This document shows, in pieces, positions 25,208 through 34,636 of a DNA stretch of 64,000 nucleotides. Below the pieces are notes generated by a model, which ran no database searches, was not told the DNA's origin, and saw nothing but the letters and a program-made list of their open reading frames with translations. Position 1 is the first letter of the stretch. Every line of letters starts with the position of its first letter. The stretch is from Sphingobacterium corticibacter (GTDB lineage Bacteria > Bacteroidota > Bacteroidia > Sphingobacteriales > Sphingobacteriaceae): contig NZ_QDKG01000001.1 of assembly GCF_003076635.1 (NCBI RefSeq), forward strand, positions 62,001-126,000. Reading direction: 5' to 3'. The translations under genes and the position numbers were made by a program.

Positions 25208-25243
25208 AAAAAAGGGGCTTCAACATGGTTGAAGCCCCTTTTT
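25208..25243. terminator. bidirectional terminator between tpx and the SurA-like gene
   Basis: 16-base stem AAAAAGGGGCTTCAAC / GTTGAAGCCCCTTTTT with a 3-base loop (ATG), A- and T-runs on the two sides; serves both convergent genes. Confidence 0.9.
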
Positions 25244-25265
25244 AACGTGTTAATTTTTTATAATA

Positions 25266-26660
25266 TCAATTGGCTTGCGCTACCTTTTCGTCTTCCTTTG
25301 GTTTTTTCAGCCAAAGTTCTAGATCATCACAAGTCGAGAAATCATCGTTGACATGAATATACGTCGCTGCGGTGCGTTTTTCAAACCATTCACTTAAAAA
25401 GCGATTTACCTTATCTTGCTGTGCAGCTTCCTGTATCTTCGCAAAGTCTTGCGCCATATTTGCTTGGTGAGGTGCTACACGAGTTTTCAAGTAATTAAAC
25501 TTGTATGCTTTTATACCATCACGGTGCGCATCCGTCACATGTGAAAATAGGTAAGGTTTTGAATATTGTCCGGGCTTCAATGTGTCGATTGCTGCAAAAA
25601 GATCTTTATCTAAACCGTCTACTGAAATCACGGTACTCCGTGTGTATGAGTTTTGATCGAACACCATACCCCCGTTAAATTTAGTTTCTTTAGCATCGGA
25701 ATACATGGACGCTGCTGTGTGGAAGCTCATCTTGCCAGTAGCGACTAGATTGTATACACTGTCGATCTTCGATTTTGCACGATCCAAGCTGGCTTGTGTA
25801 GGCTTCATGGTGATCAACAAGTGGCGTACATTCACCTCTTCGCCACGTCTTTCTAGCACTTGTAAAAAGTGAAACCCAAAAGGAGTCTCGAATACTTCTG
25901 ACACTTCACCTGGTTTTAATTTGAAGGCTACAGCCGAAAACTCCTTGACGTAATTATCACGTGTTGCAAAACCTAAATCACCGCCGTTAGGTGCAGATGG
26001 ACATTCGGAGTAAAAACGAGCGATCGTTCCAAAGTCCGATCCCGCTAATATTTGTTGACGATATCCCTCAGCCTTGGTTTTGTATTGTTCTTTTTCGGAT
26101 TTGGTCAATACCGGCTCAATCACGATCTCACCGGTTTCAATTTCTGTATTGAAATAAGGTAAACTATCTTTATTCAGTCCGTCAAAGTAGCGGTTTACTT
26201 CTTGTGGCGTAACACTGATTTTTTGAACGATATTGCCTTGCAGACGCTCGGCGCGCATTTGTTCCGACATCGTCGGACGAATTTCTTCTTTATACTGTAA
26301 TACCGATCTCTTCAAAAAGCCTTCCAAGCGCTCCTGATTTCCTGCTTGGCGAATCATATGTCGCATGTTTTGATTGATGCGATCATCCACCTCGGCTTCA
26401 GAGACTTCTACCGAGTCAATCACGGCTTGCTGAGCCAATAACTTGGTCATGATAAGCTGTTGCAAAGCCTGGCATTTGAAATTAGGATTCGCGGTTCCAC
26501 CGTTCGCTAGGTACTTGGTGTATTCCATATCGACATCTGATTGTAAAATGATGTTTGACCCCACTGTCGCAACCACCCTATCGATTAATTTATCTTGCGC
26601 TTGCGCGAGTTGCACTACTGAGAATGCAAATACAATAAATAAAATCGCGTACTTCTTCAT
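25266..26660 (-). CDS. periplasmic peptidyl-prolyl isomerase, SurA-like (two parvulin domains)
   Basis: A 464-residue exported chaperone. Signal peptide MKKYAILFIVFAFSVVQLAQA; SurA N-terminal region KLIDRVVATVGSNIILQSDVD; two parvulin-type rotamase domains. The first is near residues 175-280 (ECPSAPNGGDLGF, VFETPFGFHFLQVLE). The second starts VNVRHLLITMKPT and has YSDAKETKFNGGMVF and LKPGQYSKPYLF. SurA helps fold outer-membrane barrels. ATG 26660 is favoured; an in-frame ATG at 26681 would add seven basic residues. Two -7 boxes lie upstream. Confidence 0.88.
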   Translation of the reverse strand: MKKYAILFIVFAFSVVQLAQAQDKLIDRVVATVGSNIILQSDVDMEYTKYLANGGTANPNFKCQALQQLIMTKLLAQQAVIDSVEVSEAEVDDRINQNMRHMIRQAGNQERLEGFLKRSVLQYKEEIRPTMSEQMRAERLQGNIVQKISVTPQEVNRYFDGLNKDSLPYFNTEIETGEIVIEPVLTKSEKEQYKTKAEGYRQQILAGSDFGTIARFYSECPSAPNGGDLGFATRDNYVKEFSAVAFKLKPGEVSEVFETPFGFHFLQVLERRGEEVNVRHLLITMKPTQASLDRAKSKIDSVYNLVATGKMSFHTAASMYSDAKETKFNGGMVFDQNSYTRSTVISVDGLDKDLFAAIDTLKPGQYSKPYLFSHVTDAHRDGIKAYKFNYLKTRVAPHQANMAQDFAKIQEAAQQDKVNRFLSEWFEKRTAATYIHVNDDFSTCDDLELWLKKPKEDEKVAQAN

Positions 26661-26707
26661 TTTTCTTGTTGATTTATTCATCCAAAGATATTCATCCTTC
26701 TGAGATA

Positions 26708-26751
26708 CAAAGGTATGGAATTATTTACACTAAATACCGTGTGCAAAGGTA
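26708..26751 (-). promoter_or_regulatory. tandem -7 boxes upstream of the SurA-like gene
   Basis: TACCTTTG occurs twice on the minus strand, at 26751-26744 and 26715-26708. Neither has a good TTG at 19-21 bases. They may be two alternative start sites. Confidence 0.4.
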
Positions 26752-26804
26752 GCTGTTTTTTGAGGTGCCACTGCTGCTTTAACCCTTTTTAACGTTGTGA
26801 AATT

Positions 26805-27242
26805 CTATTCCGTTTTCTCGTCGCTGTCTGCTATTTGTCCGTTTGGCATGTTAGGATCTTGCTCATTCTCCTCTGCGGCTTCTTCCGGATCACTTTTTAA
26901 CTCGTGTGTTTCTTGATTATACATACCGTGCAATTCATCAATTACCGTTTCTCTCCACAAAGGTGTTCCTGTAATATACGCCGTACGGGCAATCATGTGT
27001 GCTGCCACCGGTGCAGTTATAATCAGAAAGAAGAGAATCGCAATCGCTTTTGTCGTGACCGAAATATCATCAGGAAACATAATGGCAGCACAGATCAAAA
27101 AGAGTCCGACACCAAGAGTCGACGCCTTTACGGTAACAGATAGGCGCAGGTAAAAATCTGGCATACGAATCAAACCAATAGATGCAAATAAGATCGATAG
27201 TGCACCGATAGTGCTCAGGATACCTAATATAATATTAATCAT
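26805..27242 (-). CDS. mrpG: Na+/H+ antiporter subunit G (Mrp)
   Basis: MrpG/MnhG/PhaG, 145 residues with three membrane helices: NIILGILSTIGALSILFASIGLIRMPDFYLRLSV is the family signature. The C-terminal 45 residues are very acidic (DPEEAAEENEQDPN) and likely cytoplasmic, an extension beyond the usual 110-120 residues. Overlaps mrpF by 8 bases; last gene of the operon. Confidence 0.93.
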   Translation of the reverse strand: MINIILGILSTIGALSILFASIGLIRMPDFYLRLSVTVKASTLGVGLFLICAAIMFPDDISVTTKAIAILFFLIITAPVAAHMIARTAYITGTPLWRETVIDELHGMYNQETHELKSDPEEAAEENEQDPNMPNGQIADSDEKTE

Positions 27243-27507
27243 CTTTTTGTTTTTCTATGTAATACGAAAAGGCAATAGTACCTAGAAAGGCGATCAGTGC
27301 CAAGATAATTGCCACGTCGAGCAATACCTCCTGATTCTGCCGAATACTATAAATCGTAATAATACCTATACCGATGGTAATCATAACATCCAACGCGACC
27401 ACACGATCTACTACAGATGGGCCTTTCGCGATGCGGATGAAAACCAATAATACCGACAAAGTAAGGATCGGTAAAATCACATAATCAAAGTAGGTGCCTA
27501 ATGTCAT
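27235..27507 (-). CDS. mrpF: Na+/H+ antiporter subunit F (Mrp)
   Basis: MrpF/MnhF, 90 residues, three helices, with the conserved KGPSVVDRVVALDVM segment. Small subunit needed for assembly of the hetero-oligomeric Mrp antiporter. Overlaps the mrpE stop by 4 bases (ATGA-type coupling). Confidence 0.93.
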   Translation of the reverse strand: MTLGTYFDYVILPILTLSVLLVFIRIAKGPSVVDRVVALDVMITIGIGIITIYSIRQNQEVLLDVAIILALIAFLGTIAFSYYIEKQKDD

Positions 27508-27980
27508 CGTAATACCTCCATCAATCTGCGTTCTACACCCATTTTAAGACTATTTACAAAAGTTTCGGGATCATTCAAATACATGACATGTATGTACAAC
27601 GCTTTTTTATCCTCGCTCACGTCCAAAATTAAAGTCCCCGGTGTCAACGAGATAAAGGTCGATAATACATTGATCTCTAAATCTGTTTTAGCACTCAGTG
27701 GAAATAACACCACACCTGGACGGAAAAAGTACTTCGGTGTCATCACATCGTATGCTACCTGCAAATTAGCTTTGATCATCTCCCAGATGAAATACAACAG
27801 AAAGCTAATAATCTTAGGTACGCGGTAGAAATAACGTTGATCGTACTCATTGCGGCTCATGATCCATAGTACGAAAAAGCCTAAGAGCAGACCAAAGATG
27901 AAATTAGAGTAAGAAAGCGAACCCGTCAATGCTACCCAGATGAAGGATAGCAATAGATTCATCAAGAAATACTTAATCAT
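27504..27980 (-). CDS. mrpE: Na+/H+ antiporter subunit E (Mrp)
   Basis: MrpE/MnhE, 158 residues: hydrophobic N-terminal half (NLLLSFIWVALTGSLS, FIFGLLLGFFVLWI), then LFPLSAKTDLEINVLSTFISLTPGTLILDVSEDKKALYIHVM, the family's conserved block. Six bases after mrpD. Confidence 0.93.
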   Translation of the reverse strand: MIKYFLMNLLLSFIWVALTGSLSYSNFIFGLLLGFFVLWIMSRNEYDQRYFYRVPKIISFLLYFIWEMIKANLQVAYDVMTPKYFFRPGVVLFPLSAKTDLEINVLSTFISLTPGTLILDVSEDKKALYIHVMYLNDPETFVNSLKMGVERRLMEVLR

Positions 27981-27986
27981 ATCAAA

Positions 27987-29495
27987 TTATCTTTTAGGCC
28001 CTAATACCGCTTCGATATAAGGGGTAGTGTCTATTAATTCATTAGATATTCGGTCTGCCACTTGTACGACACCTTCTGCATACAATCCAATGTATAGAGA
28101 AGCTCCGGCCAATATGGCTACGGGTAAAATCAACAGGATCTTTTTAAACAACGGCATAGGCTCAAACTTGTTCTCTAGCACGGATGGGTCAGGCGCATTC
28201 TTCCAAAATACCTCCGACCACATTTGAGCGATCACATATAAAGTGACCAAGCTTCCTACAATCAATGCGGCAACATATATGTATTGCCCTTGCCCGAATG
28301 CTTCTTGGAATAAAAATATTTTTGGCCAAAAACCAGATAATGGCGGAATACCAACCAGTGAAAACAATACGATAGCAATAAGGAGTGATATCTTAGGATA
28401 TTCACCATAAATACCACCGAGCTTCGCTAAATCCATCGAGCCGCGTAATTGTCGAATGACGCCGGCAATTAAAAACATATTCGTTTTGACCATGATATCA
28501 TGAATCAAATAAAATATCGTTCCCATCAGCGCGATCTTGGTAAACATAGCCAATCCACCTACCATAAAACCGATATGACACACAATAAGGTAAGAAAAAA
28601 GTCGGCGTACATTGGTTTTTACTAATGCACCCAATGCACCAGTAAGAATGGTGAGCACGGCAATGACTAAAAGCAATTGCTTCGTGAAATCATCGGGGAT
28701 AAAGATCAAACTAAAGACACGTAGCATCGCATAGATTCCCACTTTCGTTAGCAAGCCGCCAAAGGTAGCCGCCACGGCTGATGGTGGTGTGTGATACGAA
28801 GATGGTAGCCAGTAATATAAAGGGAACACGGCCGATTTGATACCAAATCCTAAAATGAAAAAGATAGAGGTAATGCCGATGAGGGTCTGGTTCTTTACGG
28901 CTTGAATCTTGAACGCCAAATCGGCCATATTCAGTGATCCGGTAATGCCGTACAAAATTCCTATTCCGGTCAGGAAAAACATGGAGGCCAAGATATTGAG
29001 CGCCATGTATTTGATAGCACCTTCTAACTGTGCCTTTCGCCCGCCCAAGGTCATGAGTACAAAGGAGGAGATAATAATCACCTCAAACCATACGTACAAA
29101 TTAAAAATGTCCCCCGTAAGGAATGCGCCAATTAACCCCATTAATAGAAAATGAAAAATGGGGAAATAGCCGTACATCATTCGTTGCCGACTGAGACCGG
29201 TGGTGGAGAATATGGATACGGCAAAGCCAGCGATGGAGGTTAAAAGAACCAAAGTGACGGCCAATAAATCGGCAACAAAAACAATCCCGAAAGGCGCTTC
29301 CCAGTTGGATGCATTCAGTGTTAGTGTACCATCTGTATAGACTTTTTCAAATAGTCGAATAGCTACGATTAATGCCAAGAAAGTGCCGCCCACCGATAAA
29401 TATCGCTGCGTAATGGTCTTGCGCCACGCAATTAACTGCAGGATCGCAGTAATGAGGTGAACGAAAATAGCGGCTAAAATATGGTTGTCTATCAT
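27987..29495 (-). CDS. mrpD: Na+/H+ antiporter subunit D (Mrp)
   Basis: MrpD/MnhD, 502 residues, about 14 membrane helices, homologous to the proton-pumping NuoM/NuoN subunits of complex I. Seen: NIFNLYVWFEVIIISSFVLMTLGG with the conserved Glu on helix 5, FGIKSAVFPLYYWLPSSYHTPPSAVAATF with the conserved Lys and loop, and FYLIHDIMVKTNMFLIAG. Overlaps mrpC by 4 bases. Confidence 0.95.
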   Translation of the reverse strand: MIDNHILAAIFVHLITAILQLIAWRKTITQRYLSVGGTFLALIVAIRLFEKVYTDGTLTLNASNWEAPFGIVFVADLLAVTLVLLTSIAGFAVSIFSTTGLSRQRMMYGYFPIFHFLLMGLIGAFLTGDIFNLYVWFEVIIISSFVLMTLGGRKAQLEGAIKYMALNILASMFFLTGIGILYGITGSLNMADLAFKIQAVKNQTLIGITSIFFILGFGIKSAVFPLYYWLPSSYHTPPSAVAATFGGLLTKVGIYAMLRVFSLIFIPDDFTKQLLLVIAVLTILTGALGALVKTNVRRLFSYLIVCHIGFMVGGLAMFTKIALMGTIFYLIHDIMVKTNMFLIAGVIRQLRGSMDLAKLGGIYGEYPKISLLIAIVLFSLVGIPPLSGFWPKIFLFQEAFGQGQYIYVAALIVGSLVTLYVIAQMWSEVFWKNAPDPSVLENKFEPMPLFKKILLILPVAILAGASLYIGLYAEGVVQVADRISNELIDTTPYIEAVLGPKR

Positions 29496-29848
29496 ATATC
29501 TTCTTCTTCGGGGGTATTAAGGTCATCCAAATCATCTTTTTGCAACAGCGCGTATGCTCGCTTGAGCAATACAATAGCGAATGCCGATAAGGCAAAGCTG
29601 ATGACGATGGCCGTCAAGATCAAGGCTTGCGGAATCGGATCGGCATAAATGTCTTGAAAGATATTGTGATTGGTATTGATAACGGGAGGCTTTCCTTTGG
29701 TAATCGAGCCCATGACGAAGATTAAAATGTTGGTACCATTCCCCATCATCATAATGCCTAACAGCAACTTTATCATACTGCGACGAAGAATCAGGTATAC
29801 ACCAGCGGCATACATGATGCCAAGAAGCAATATTAGTAATAATTCCAT
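29492..29848 (-). CDS. mrpC: Na+/H+ antiporter subunit C (Mrp)
   Basis: MrpC/MnhC, 118 residues, three helices, NuoK-like: LILRRSMIKLLLGIMMMGNGTNILIF, then DPIPQALILTAIVISFALSAFAIVLL (the DPxPQALxLTAIVI signature). Four bases after mrpB. Confidence 0.95.
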   Translation of the reverse strand: MELLLILLLGIMYAAGVYLILRRSMIKLLLGIMMMGNGTNILIFVMGSITKGKPPVINTNHNIFQDIYADPIPQALILTAIVISFALSAFAIVLLKRAYALLQKDDLDDLNTPEEEDI

Positions 29849-29852
29849 GTGC

Positions 29853-30266
29853 TTAGTCTTGGGTGAGCGATATAGTGAATAGAATGGTGAGCACTACGCC
29901 TAATACAACGAGATACACGCCGATATCGAAAAACAAGGCCGTGCCGACCGAACCGATTACTGGAAACTTCTCCTCCAACCATAATCCTGTCATCGGCGGA
30001 TAGCCAAAGAAAGTCGGAATAATTACACTCAAAACGGCCAATCCTAACCCAATCGGGATTAGAGAAAGCGGCTTGCGGCGCATGATTTTCATAGACGCTT
30101 CTGCACCATTAGCGAAGCTATGTAGCACAAAGGCAATCGATGCGACTAATCCACCGACAAATCCTCCTCCTGGGAAGTAGTGACCGCGTAATAGCAAGAA
30201 CACCGAAAACAGGAGCAGTATAGGGAGCAAATACCGCGTAGCGGTTTGTAAGATCGTACTTCTCAT
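29853..30266 (-). CDS. mrpB: Na+/H+ antiporter subunit B (Mrp)
   Basis: MrpB/MnhB, 137 residues, four helices, with [24 protein letters not shown] (the conserved HxxPGGGFxGG segment) and [21 protein letters not shown]. Six bases after mrpA. Confidence 0.95.
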   Translation of the reverse strand: MRSTILQTATRYLLPILLLFSVFLLLRGHYFPGGGFVGGLVASIAFVLHSFANGAEASMKIMRRKPLSLIPIGLGLAVLSVIIPTFFGYPPMTGLWLEEKFPVIGSVGTALFFDIGVYLVVLGVVLTILFTISLTQD

Positions 30267-30272
30267 ATCAGA

Positions 30273-32582
30273 TTATTCTTTTTCAGAAGATTTTAAACGC
30301 AATTTCAGTAAGCTATACACACCGATGGCTGCAATACTTAACACCACGGTTTCAAACATGGTATCTATTCCCCGAAAGTCAACAAGAATCACGTTGACCA
30401 CATTCTTGCCTTTGGCTAATAGGTACGCATTCTCGCCATAAAACTGACTGATGCTTTTATCAATCGGTTCATTCATTACTTTGAGCGCAATAAGCGAAAG
30501 AATGACGCCAAAACTCATCGCTACTGCAATATCTCGGTAGCGGCGTGTGGAACTTTCTAGCTTCAAGAACGGTGGTAATTTGTAAAGCACTAATACAAAC
30601 AGTACGGTAGTCAACGTGTCAATCGTGAACTGCGTCATCGCCAAATCTGGTGCGCTATAGAATACAAACATCAAACAGATACAATAACCTACTACTGTCA
30701 TAGCCACAACGGCCGTAAGAAGATAAGGTGTGGATAATACAATGCCCACAGCACCGATCAGTATGAGTACAACCGCTACTTCGTAAATGGAGAGCGCTGT
30801 CAAACTTGACCAATCTAACTGAATAGGGCCGCTAAGCCAAAGCTTGTAGGCCAATAAAGCCTCGGCAAATAGAATGATTTTTAAATGGTAGGAGCGCAGG
30901 TATCCATTGTGCACTACATTCGTATAGCCTTGCGACAGCTTTAGCAATCCTTGTCCGATCAGGTCAAAGAAATATTGAGGCGAGATCACATTCAAGCGTT
31001 CTAGTGCTTTTAGTTTTTTAGGATTTGGTTTGTTGGCAAGATATACCAAGGTGCCCGTTCCTAGCGTAGCCAAACTTAATATCAAAACGGTGTTGACGCC
31101 ATGCCAAAGCGCTAAATGAAGATCTGTATTGCCGCCAAAAACGGCGTCTGCAGCTTGCAGCGAAAAGTAGCTTCCGGTAATGCCCGGGAGAATGCCGGCA
31201 ATTAAACCTAGTGCACCCAAAATAAGTGGCGGAATCCAAAGCGCTGCGTATGGTCGGTGCGTATCTTTCAAAGAGTCTGGTAGCGCACCAAAAAAAGGTT
31301 TCAGTCCAGCCATAAAACCGGCAGCAACCAAAGCGATATTGGTGGCCACAGCCAAACTGGTTAAGATCACAGAAATTGTGCCGCCGCCTTCGAGTGTGGC
31401 CGCATAAATTAAATCCTTGCCAATAAAACCAAATGTAAGTGGTAAGCCAGCACTGGATAAAGCGGCCAAACCGCCGGCTACAGCTACCCAAGGCATTATT
31501 TTTCGTAATCCAGCGAGTTTGCTAATGTCTCTCGTGCCCGTTTCGTGATCGATAATACCCGTCACCATGAAGAGCGTGGCCTTGTACAAAGCGTGCACCA
31601 AGATGAAAACCACCACCGCAATGATAGCTTCCTTGGTCCCCAGTCCAATCAAAAAAGTTAGTACACCAAGAGCAGATATCGTAGAATACGCTAATATACC
31701 TTTCAAATCCAATCGGAAAAGTGCATGAAATGCTGCGAAAATCATGGTAAATCCGCCAACAATCATCAAAGTATAGCTCCATAATTCGGTCTGGCCTAGC
31801 ACAGGATTGAAGCGAGCTAAGAGGTAAATACCAGCCTTTACCATGGTCGCCGAGTGCAGATAAGCGGAAACGGGTGTCGGCGCTTTCATCGCTCCCGGAA
31901 GCCAAAAATGAAACGGGAATTGAGCGGATTTAGTAAATGCGCCCAAGCAAATAAGTGCCAGGATTAGCGGATACAATTTGTGCCCAATGATGAGATCTCG
32001 TGCTGCTACCAAATCTGATATTTGGTATGTGCCGGCAATATTTCCCAATAGCGTTAAGCCTGCCAAAAGAAAGAATCCGCCCATTCCGGTGACGGTCAGC
32101 GCCCGCAGAGCGCTTTTGCGAGACTCATCACTGTCGTTATTAAAACCAATCAGAAAGAAGGAGCTTATACTCGTTAATTCCCAGAAGATAAATAATGAAA
32201 AAATATTGTCGGACAGTACCACGCCGAGCATGGCTGCCATAAACAGACATAGATAACCAAAAAAGCGATCAAAGTACGGATGTCCTTTGAGGTATTTGAT
32301 CGCGTATAGAAATATGGCGGTACCAATTCCTGATATCAACAACGCAAAGAGAAGCGATAGACCATCCAATCGAAATGCAAAATTGATATCCATGGATGGT
32401 ACCCAAGGAAGAATTTGCGTATAAATCGTTCCCGTCGACACTGCAGGGACATATTGCAGATAATAAATGAATATGATAGCAGGTACGAACGTCAGTAAAA
32501 CGCTCCATCTTGTCTTAATTTTGTTGCCAAAAGGCAACATCAGCAATGCGCTGAATAATCCTAGAATTACCGTTAATAGCAT
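30273..32582 (-). CDS. mrpA: Na+/H+ antiporter subunit A (Mrp)
   Basis: MrpA/MnhA, 769 residues, over 18 helices, NuoL-like in the first 500 residues (NIFSLFIFWELTSISSFFLIGF; KSAQFPFHFWLPGAMKAPTPVSAYLHSATMVKAG; LVHALYKATLFMVTG) and the Mrp-specific C-terminal part (APDLAMTQFTIDTLTTVLFVLVLYKLPPF; VNVILVDFRGIDTMFETVVLSIAAIG). With B-G it forms the Na+(Li+)/H+ antiporter that gives alkali and salt tolerance. First gene of the operon; no consensus promoter is recognised in the 211 bases upstream. Confidence 0.95.
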   Translation of the reverse strand: MLLTVILGLFSALLMLPFGNKIKTRWSVLLTFVPAIIFIYYLQYVPAVSTGTIYTQILPWVPSMDINFAFRLDGLSLLFALLISGIGTAIFLYAIKYLKGHPYFDRFFGYLCLFMAAMLGVVLSDNIFSLFIFWELTSISSFFLIGFNNDSDESRKSALRALTVTGMGGFFLLAGLTLLGNIAGTYQISDLVAARDLIIGHKLYPLILALICLGAFTKSAQFPFHFWLPGAMKAPTPVSAYLHSATMVKAGIYLLARFNPVLGQTELWSYTLMIVGGFTMIFAAFHALFRLDLKGILAYSTISALGVLTFLIGLGTKEAIIAVVVFILVHALYKATLFMVTGIIDHETGTRDISKLAGLRKIMPWVAVAGGLAALSSAGLPLTFGFIGKDLIYAATLEGGGTISVILTSLAVATNIALVAAGFMAGLKPFFGALPDSLKDTHRPYAALWIPPLILGALGLIAGILPGITGSYFSLQAADAVFGGNTDLHLALWHGVNTVLILSLATLGTGTLVYLANKPNPKKLKALERLNVISPQYFFDLIGQGLLKLSQGYTNVVHNGYLRSYHLKIILFAEALLAYKLWLSGPIQLDWSSLTALSIYEVAVVLILIGAVGIVLSTPYLLTAVVAMTVVGYCICLMFVFYSAPDLAMTQFTIDTLTTVLFVLVLYKLPPFLKLESSTRRYRDIAVAMSFGVILSLIALKVMNEPIDKSISQFYGENAYLLAKGKNVVNVILVDFRGIDTMFETVVLSIAAIGVYSLLKLRLKSSEKE

Positions 32583-32669
32583 GTATCCGACCTAAATTGT
32601 GATGGTTGTGGATAAAATTACTAAAAAAAGCCCGTTTTCTTGCCTTAAACGATGGGTTGTTTAACGAGA

Positions 32670-32698
32670 ATGGCTGATTTTATTGTAAAATCAGCCAT
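32670..32698. other. strong hairpin without T-run between mrpA and the SRPBCC gene
   Basis: ATGGCTGATTTTA-TTG-TAAAATCAGCCAT, a perfect 13-base stem with a 3-base loop. Neither strand has a clear T-tract after it, so it may be a terminator of the 32794-33234 gene that relies on other factors, or a regulator-binding site. The rest of the 32583-32793 gap shows nothing I recognise. Confidence 0.5.
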
Positions 32699-32793
32699 CA
32701 TTAACTTTGCGTTGCTACTCTATTGTTTCAGTTGCTGAAAGCTATCGAGCAAGCGTATCAAGTACATTGTCGTGTTTTCCACGAGACTTCAGA

Positions 32794-33234
32794 TTATTCA
32801 AAATCCGGAGGTGTTTCCATTTGTAGTTCTGCGTACTTTTTAAAGTTGTCGAGAATCGCTTGCCAGCCTGCGCGTTGCATTTCGTGATCGTTGCTATCTT
32901 CTGGGTCGAAAATGGTGGTCACCAATATCCCGTCCGAAGTTTCTGAAAAATGCGTGTTTACCTTGCGCCCATCTGTCAAGATATAGCTCAACTGTTCGGG
33001 TGCGGATACATCCGAATAAACGGCTTCAAAATCAAAGCCCATCGTGCCATCTTTTGATTCCATGCGTGTTTTGTATTCGCCGCCAGGCTGCAGATCGACG
33101 GATGCACTGGGACAAGCCCAGTCATCGGAAGCAAAATTCCATTGTACGATATGTTCTGCTTCCGTATAAAATTTCCATGCTGCTTCGAGCGTGGTGTCGA
33201 TAGTTGTTGAAATGGTAGTCGGGGTTATGTTCAT
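32794..33234 (-). CDS. SRPBCC/AHSA1-family protein
   Basis: A 146-residue START-fold protein of the Aha1/SRPBCC type (hydrophobic-ligand cavity). Seen: TTISTTIDTTLEAAWKFYTEAEHIVQWNFASDDW, LQPGGEYKTRMESKDG, and the C-terminal helix AGWQAILDNFKKYAE, all family hallmarks. Function unknown. It overlaps the DUF1801 gene by 4 bases (ATGA), indicating coupling within a cluster of small soluble proteins. Confidence 0.82.
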   Translation of the reverse strand: MNITPTTISTTIDTTLEAAWKFYTEAEHIVQWNFASDDWACPSASVDLQPGGEYKTRMESKDGTMGFDFEAVYSDVSAPEQLSYILTDGRKVNTHFSETSDGILVTTIFDPEDSNDHEMQRAGWQAILDNFKKYAELQMETPPDFE

Positions 33235-33602
33235 GATTTTTTGTGTTTAGCATCCTGTTCTTCTTTTCTAAAAAGAACGATTCGTTCGATAAGATTTAAA
33301 GGCAAGTGGTCTGCTAAAGGAAATTGCACCGAGCCCTTTCCCTGTTTGTACGCCGACAACTCTTTAGCGAAGGCTTCGTGACCAGTAGGTGTGGCGTAAA
33401 AACCGATGTGATTCTTCAAAGCCGCAAAATATACTAATGGCTTGCCATGCAGTTTGTACGCAGGCATACCATAAGAAATCTGTTCTTTTGCATCTGGAGC
33501 TATGCGTACAATGATTGCTCGAATATCTTGCAATTTTTGTTGTACTTCCTTTGGGAATGACGCGATGTAGCTATCTACATCTACCCAGTCTTTTTTTTCC
33601 AT
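33231..33602 (-). CDS. DUF1801 (YdhG-like) protein
   Basis: A 123-residue protein of the DUF1801 group: SYIASFPKEVQQKLQDIRAIIVRIAPDAKEQISYGMPAYKLHGKPLVYFAALKNHIGFY. Some relatives are called iron chaperones (frataxin-like fold), but this is by homology only. Coupled to the SRPBCC gene downstream. Confidence 0.8.
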   Translation of the reverse strand: MEKKDWVDVDSYIASFPKEVQQKLQDIRAIIVRIAPDAKEQISYGMPAYKLHGKPLVYFAALKNHIGFYATPTGHEAFAKELSAYKQGKGSVQFPLADHLPLNLIERIVLFRKEEQDAKHKKS

Positions 33603-33708
33603 GGCAAAACGCTTAACCTTTGTAAAACACCTTAATCGAATATCATGCCTAAACTCATGCCAATTATAAATATTGGCGACGGTTGGGGAAATATTCGCTG
33701 CGCTAATC

Positions 33709-34158
33709 TTATCCTTCGCACATGGCTTTTAATTTCTCCAGCGCCTTTGGCCAGATTTCATTCATGTGTTCGCTATGCTCGCCGTCGTCAGTCACCTCTA
33801 CACGAACGGTGGTGACGCCCTCTTTTTCTTCGAAATAGTAGTTTTCAAAAGAATTTTCCCATCCAGCAAGTTCTGGCCCTTCTGTAATTTCCTGATCACC
33901 ATGCAAATAGCCGTAATGATGCATGGTGATAAATTGATGGGGGATATGCTCCACAATTTCTGCTAACACACCATGTTTTTTGCCATGCTCATCCAGCGAA
34001 GTGAACTTAATTTTGTTGCCTTTATTCCAGCCGCCTTCAAAGTCTGACGTCGGGCTAAATGGCGTGGTCCATTTCGGATAGGTTTCCTTGCCGATCATCT
34101 GATCAGCAACTAGTTCCTTAGGGGCTATAATGTCGATGTTATATTGGAGTTTTTTCAT
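33709..34158 (-). CDS. SRPBCC-family protein (second copy)
   Basis: A 149-residue START-fold protein: LQYNIDIIAPKELVADQMIGKETYPKWTTPF, HQFITMHHYGYLHGD, TTVRVEVTDDGEHSEHMNEIWPKALEKLKAM. It is diverged from the 32794-33234 paralogue. Three bases separate it from the VOC-family gene, so the two are one transcript. Ligand unknown. Confidence 0.8.
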   Translation of the reverse strand: MKKLQYNIDIIAPKELVADQMIGKETYPKWTTPFSPTSDFEGGWNKGNKIKFTSLDEHGKKHGVLAEIVEHIPHQFITMHHYGYLHGDQEITEGPELAGWENSFENYYFEEKEGVTTVRVEVTDDGEHSEHMNEIWPKALEKLKAMCEG

Positions 34159-34161
34159 CTC

Positions 34162-34584
34162 TTATTCTTCTTTAGGGTTTTCAAAACAAATCATCCAACG
34201 GACACCAAATTGATCGTTTAACGAACCAAAATAGTCACCCCAAAACATATCCTCCATCGGCATTTCGACCTCACCTTCAACCGATAATTCATGGAAGAGT
34301 CGATCTGCTTCATCACGGCTATCTACGATGAGGCAGATGTAATTATTGTTGCCTGGTGTCACGGTTTGTCCAGCGCTTTTTAAGCAGTCGGAGGCCATCA
34401 GAAGTTGATTTTTGCCTAAGGGAATGGAGGCATGCATCACATAATTCTTTTCCTCTTCGGGTACATCAAAGTCGGGCACTTGGTGCATGTATTGTATGTT
34501 GAGTTCGCCACCAAAGATGGATTGGTAAAAACGAAAAGCTTCTTCCGTCTTGCCCTCAAAATTGAGATAAGGATTTGCAATCAT
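34162..34584 (-). CDS. VOC/glyoxalase-superfamily protein (PhnB-like)
   Basis: A 140-residue protein of the PhnB/DUF3861-like glyoxalase branch: IANPYLNFEGKTEEAFRFYQSIFGGEL at the start, and EDMFWGDYFGSLNDQFGVRWMICFE at the end, the classic signature. Metal-dependent enzymes or resistance proteins belong to this fold; no specific activity can be named. A TAGATTTG box lies 53-60 bases upstream. Confidence 0.85.
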   Translation of the reverse strand: MIANPYLNFEGKTEEAFRFYQSIFGGELNIQYMHQVPDFDVPEEEKNYVMHASIPLGKNQLLMASDCLKSAGQTVTPGNNNYICLIVDSRDEADRLFHELSVEGEVEMPMEDMFWGDYFGSLNDQFGVRWMICFENPKEE

Positions 34585-34636
34585 AGTATAGTTGTTTATA
34601 AAGTGAAAACGACAATTAGTGATGCCGAAGTATAAA

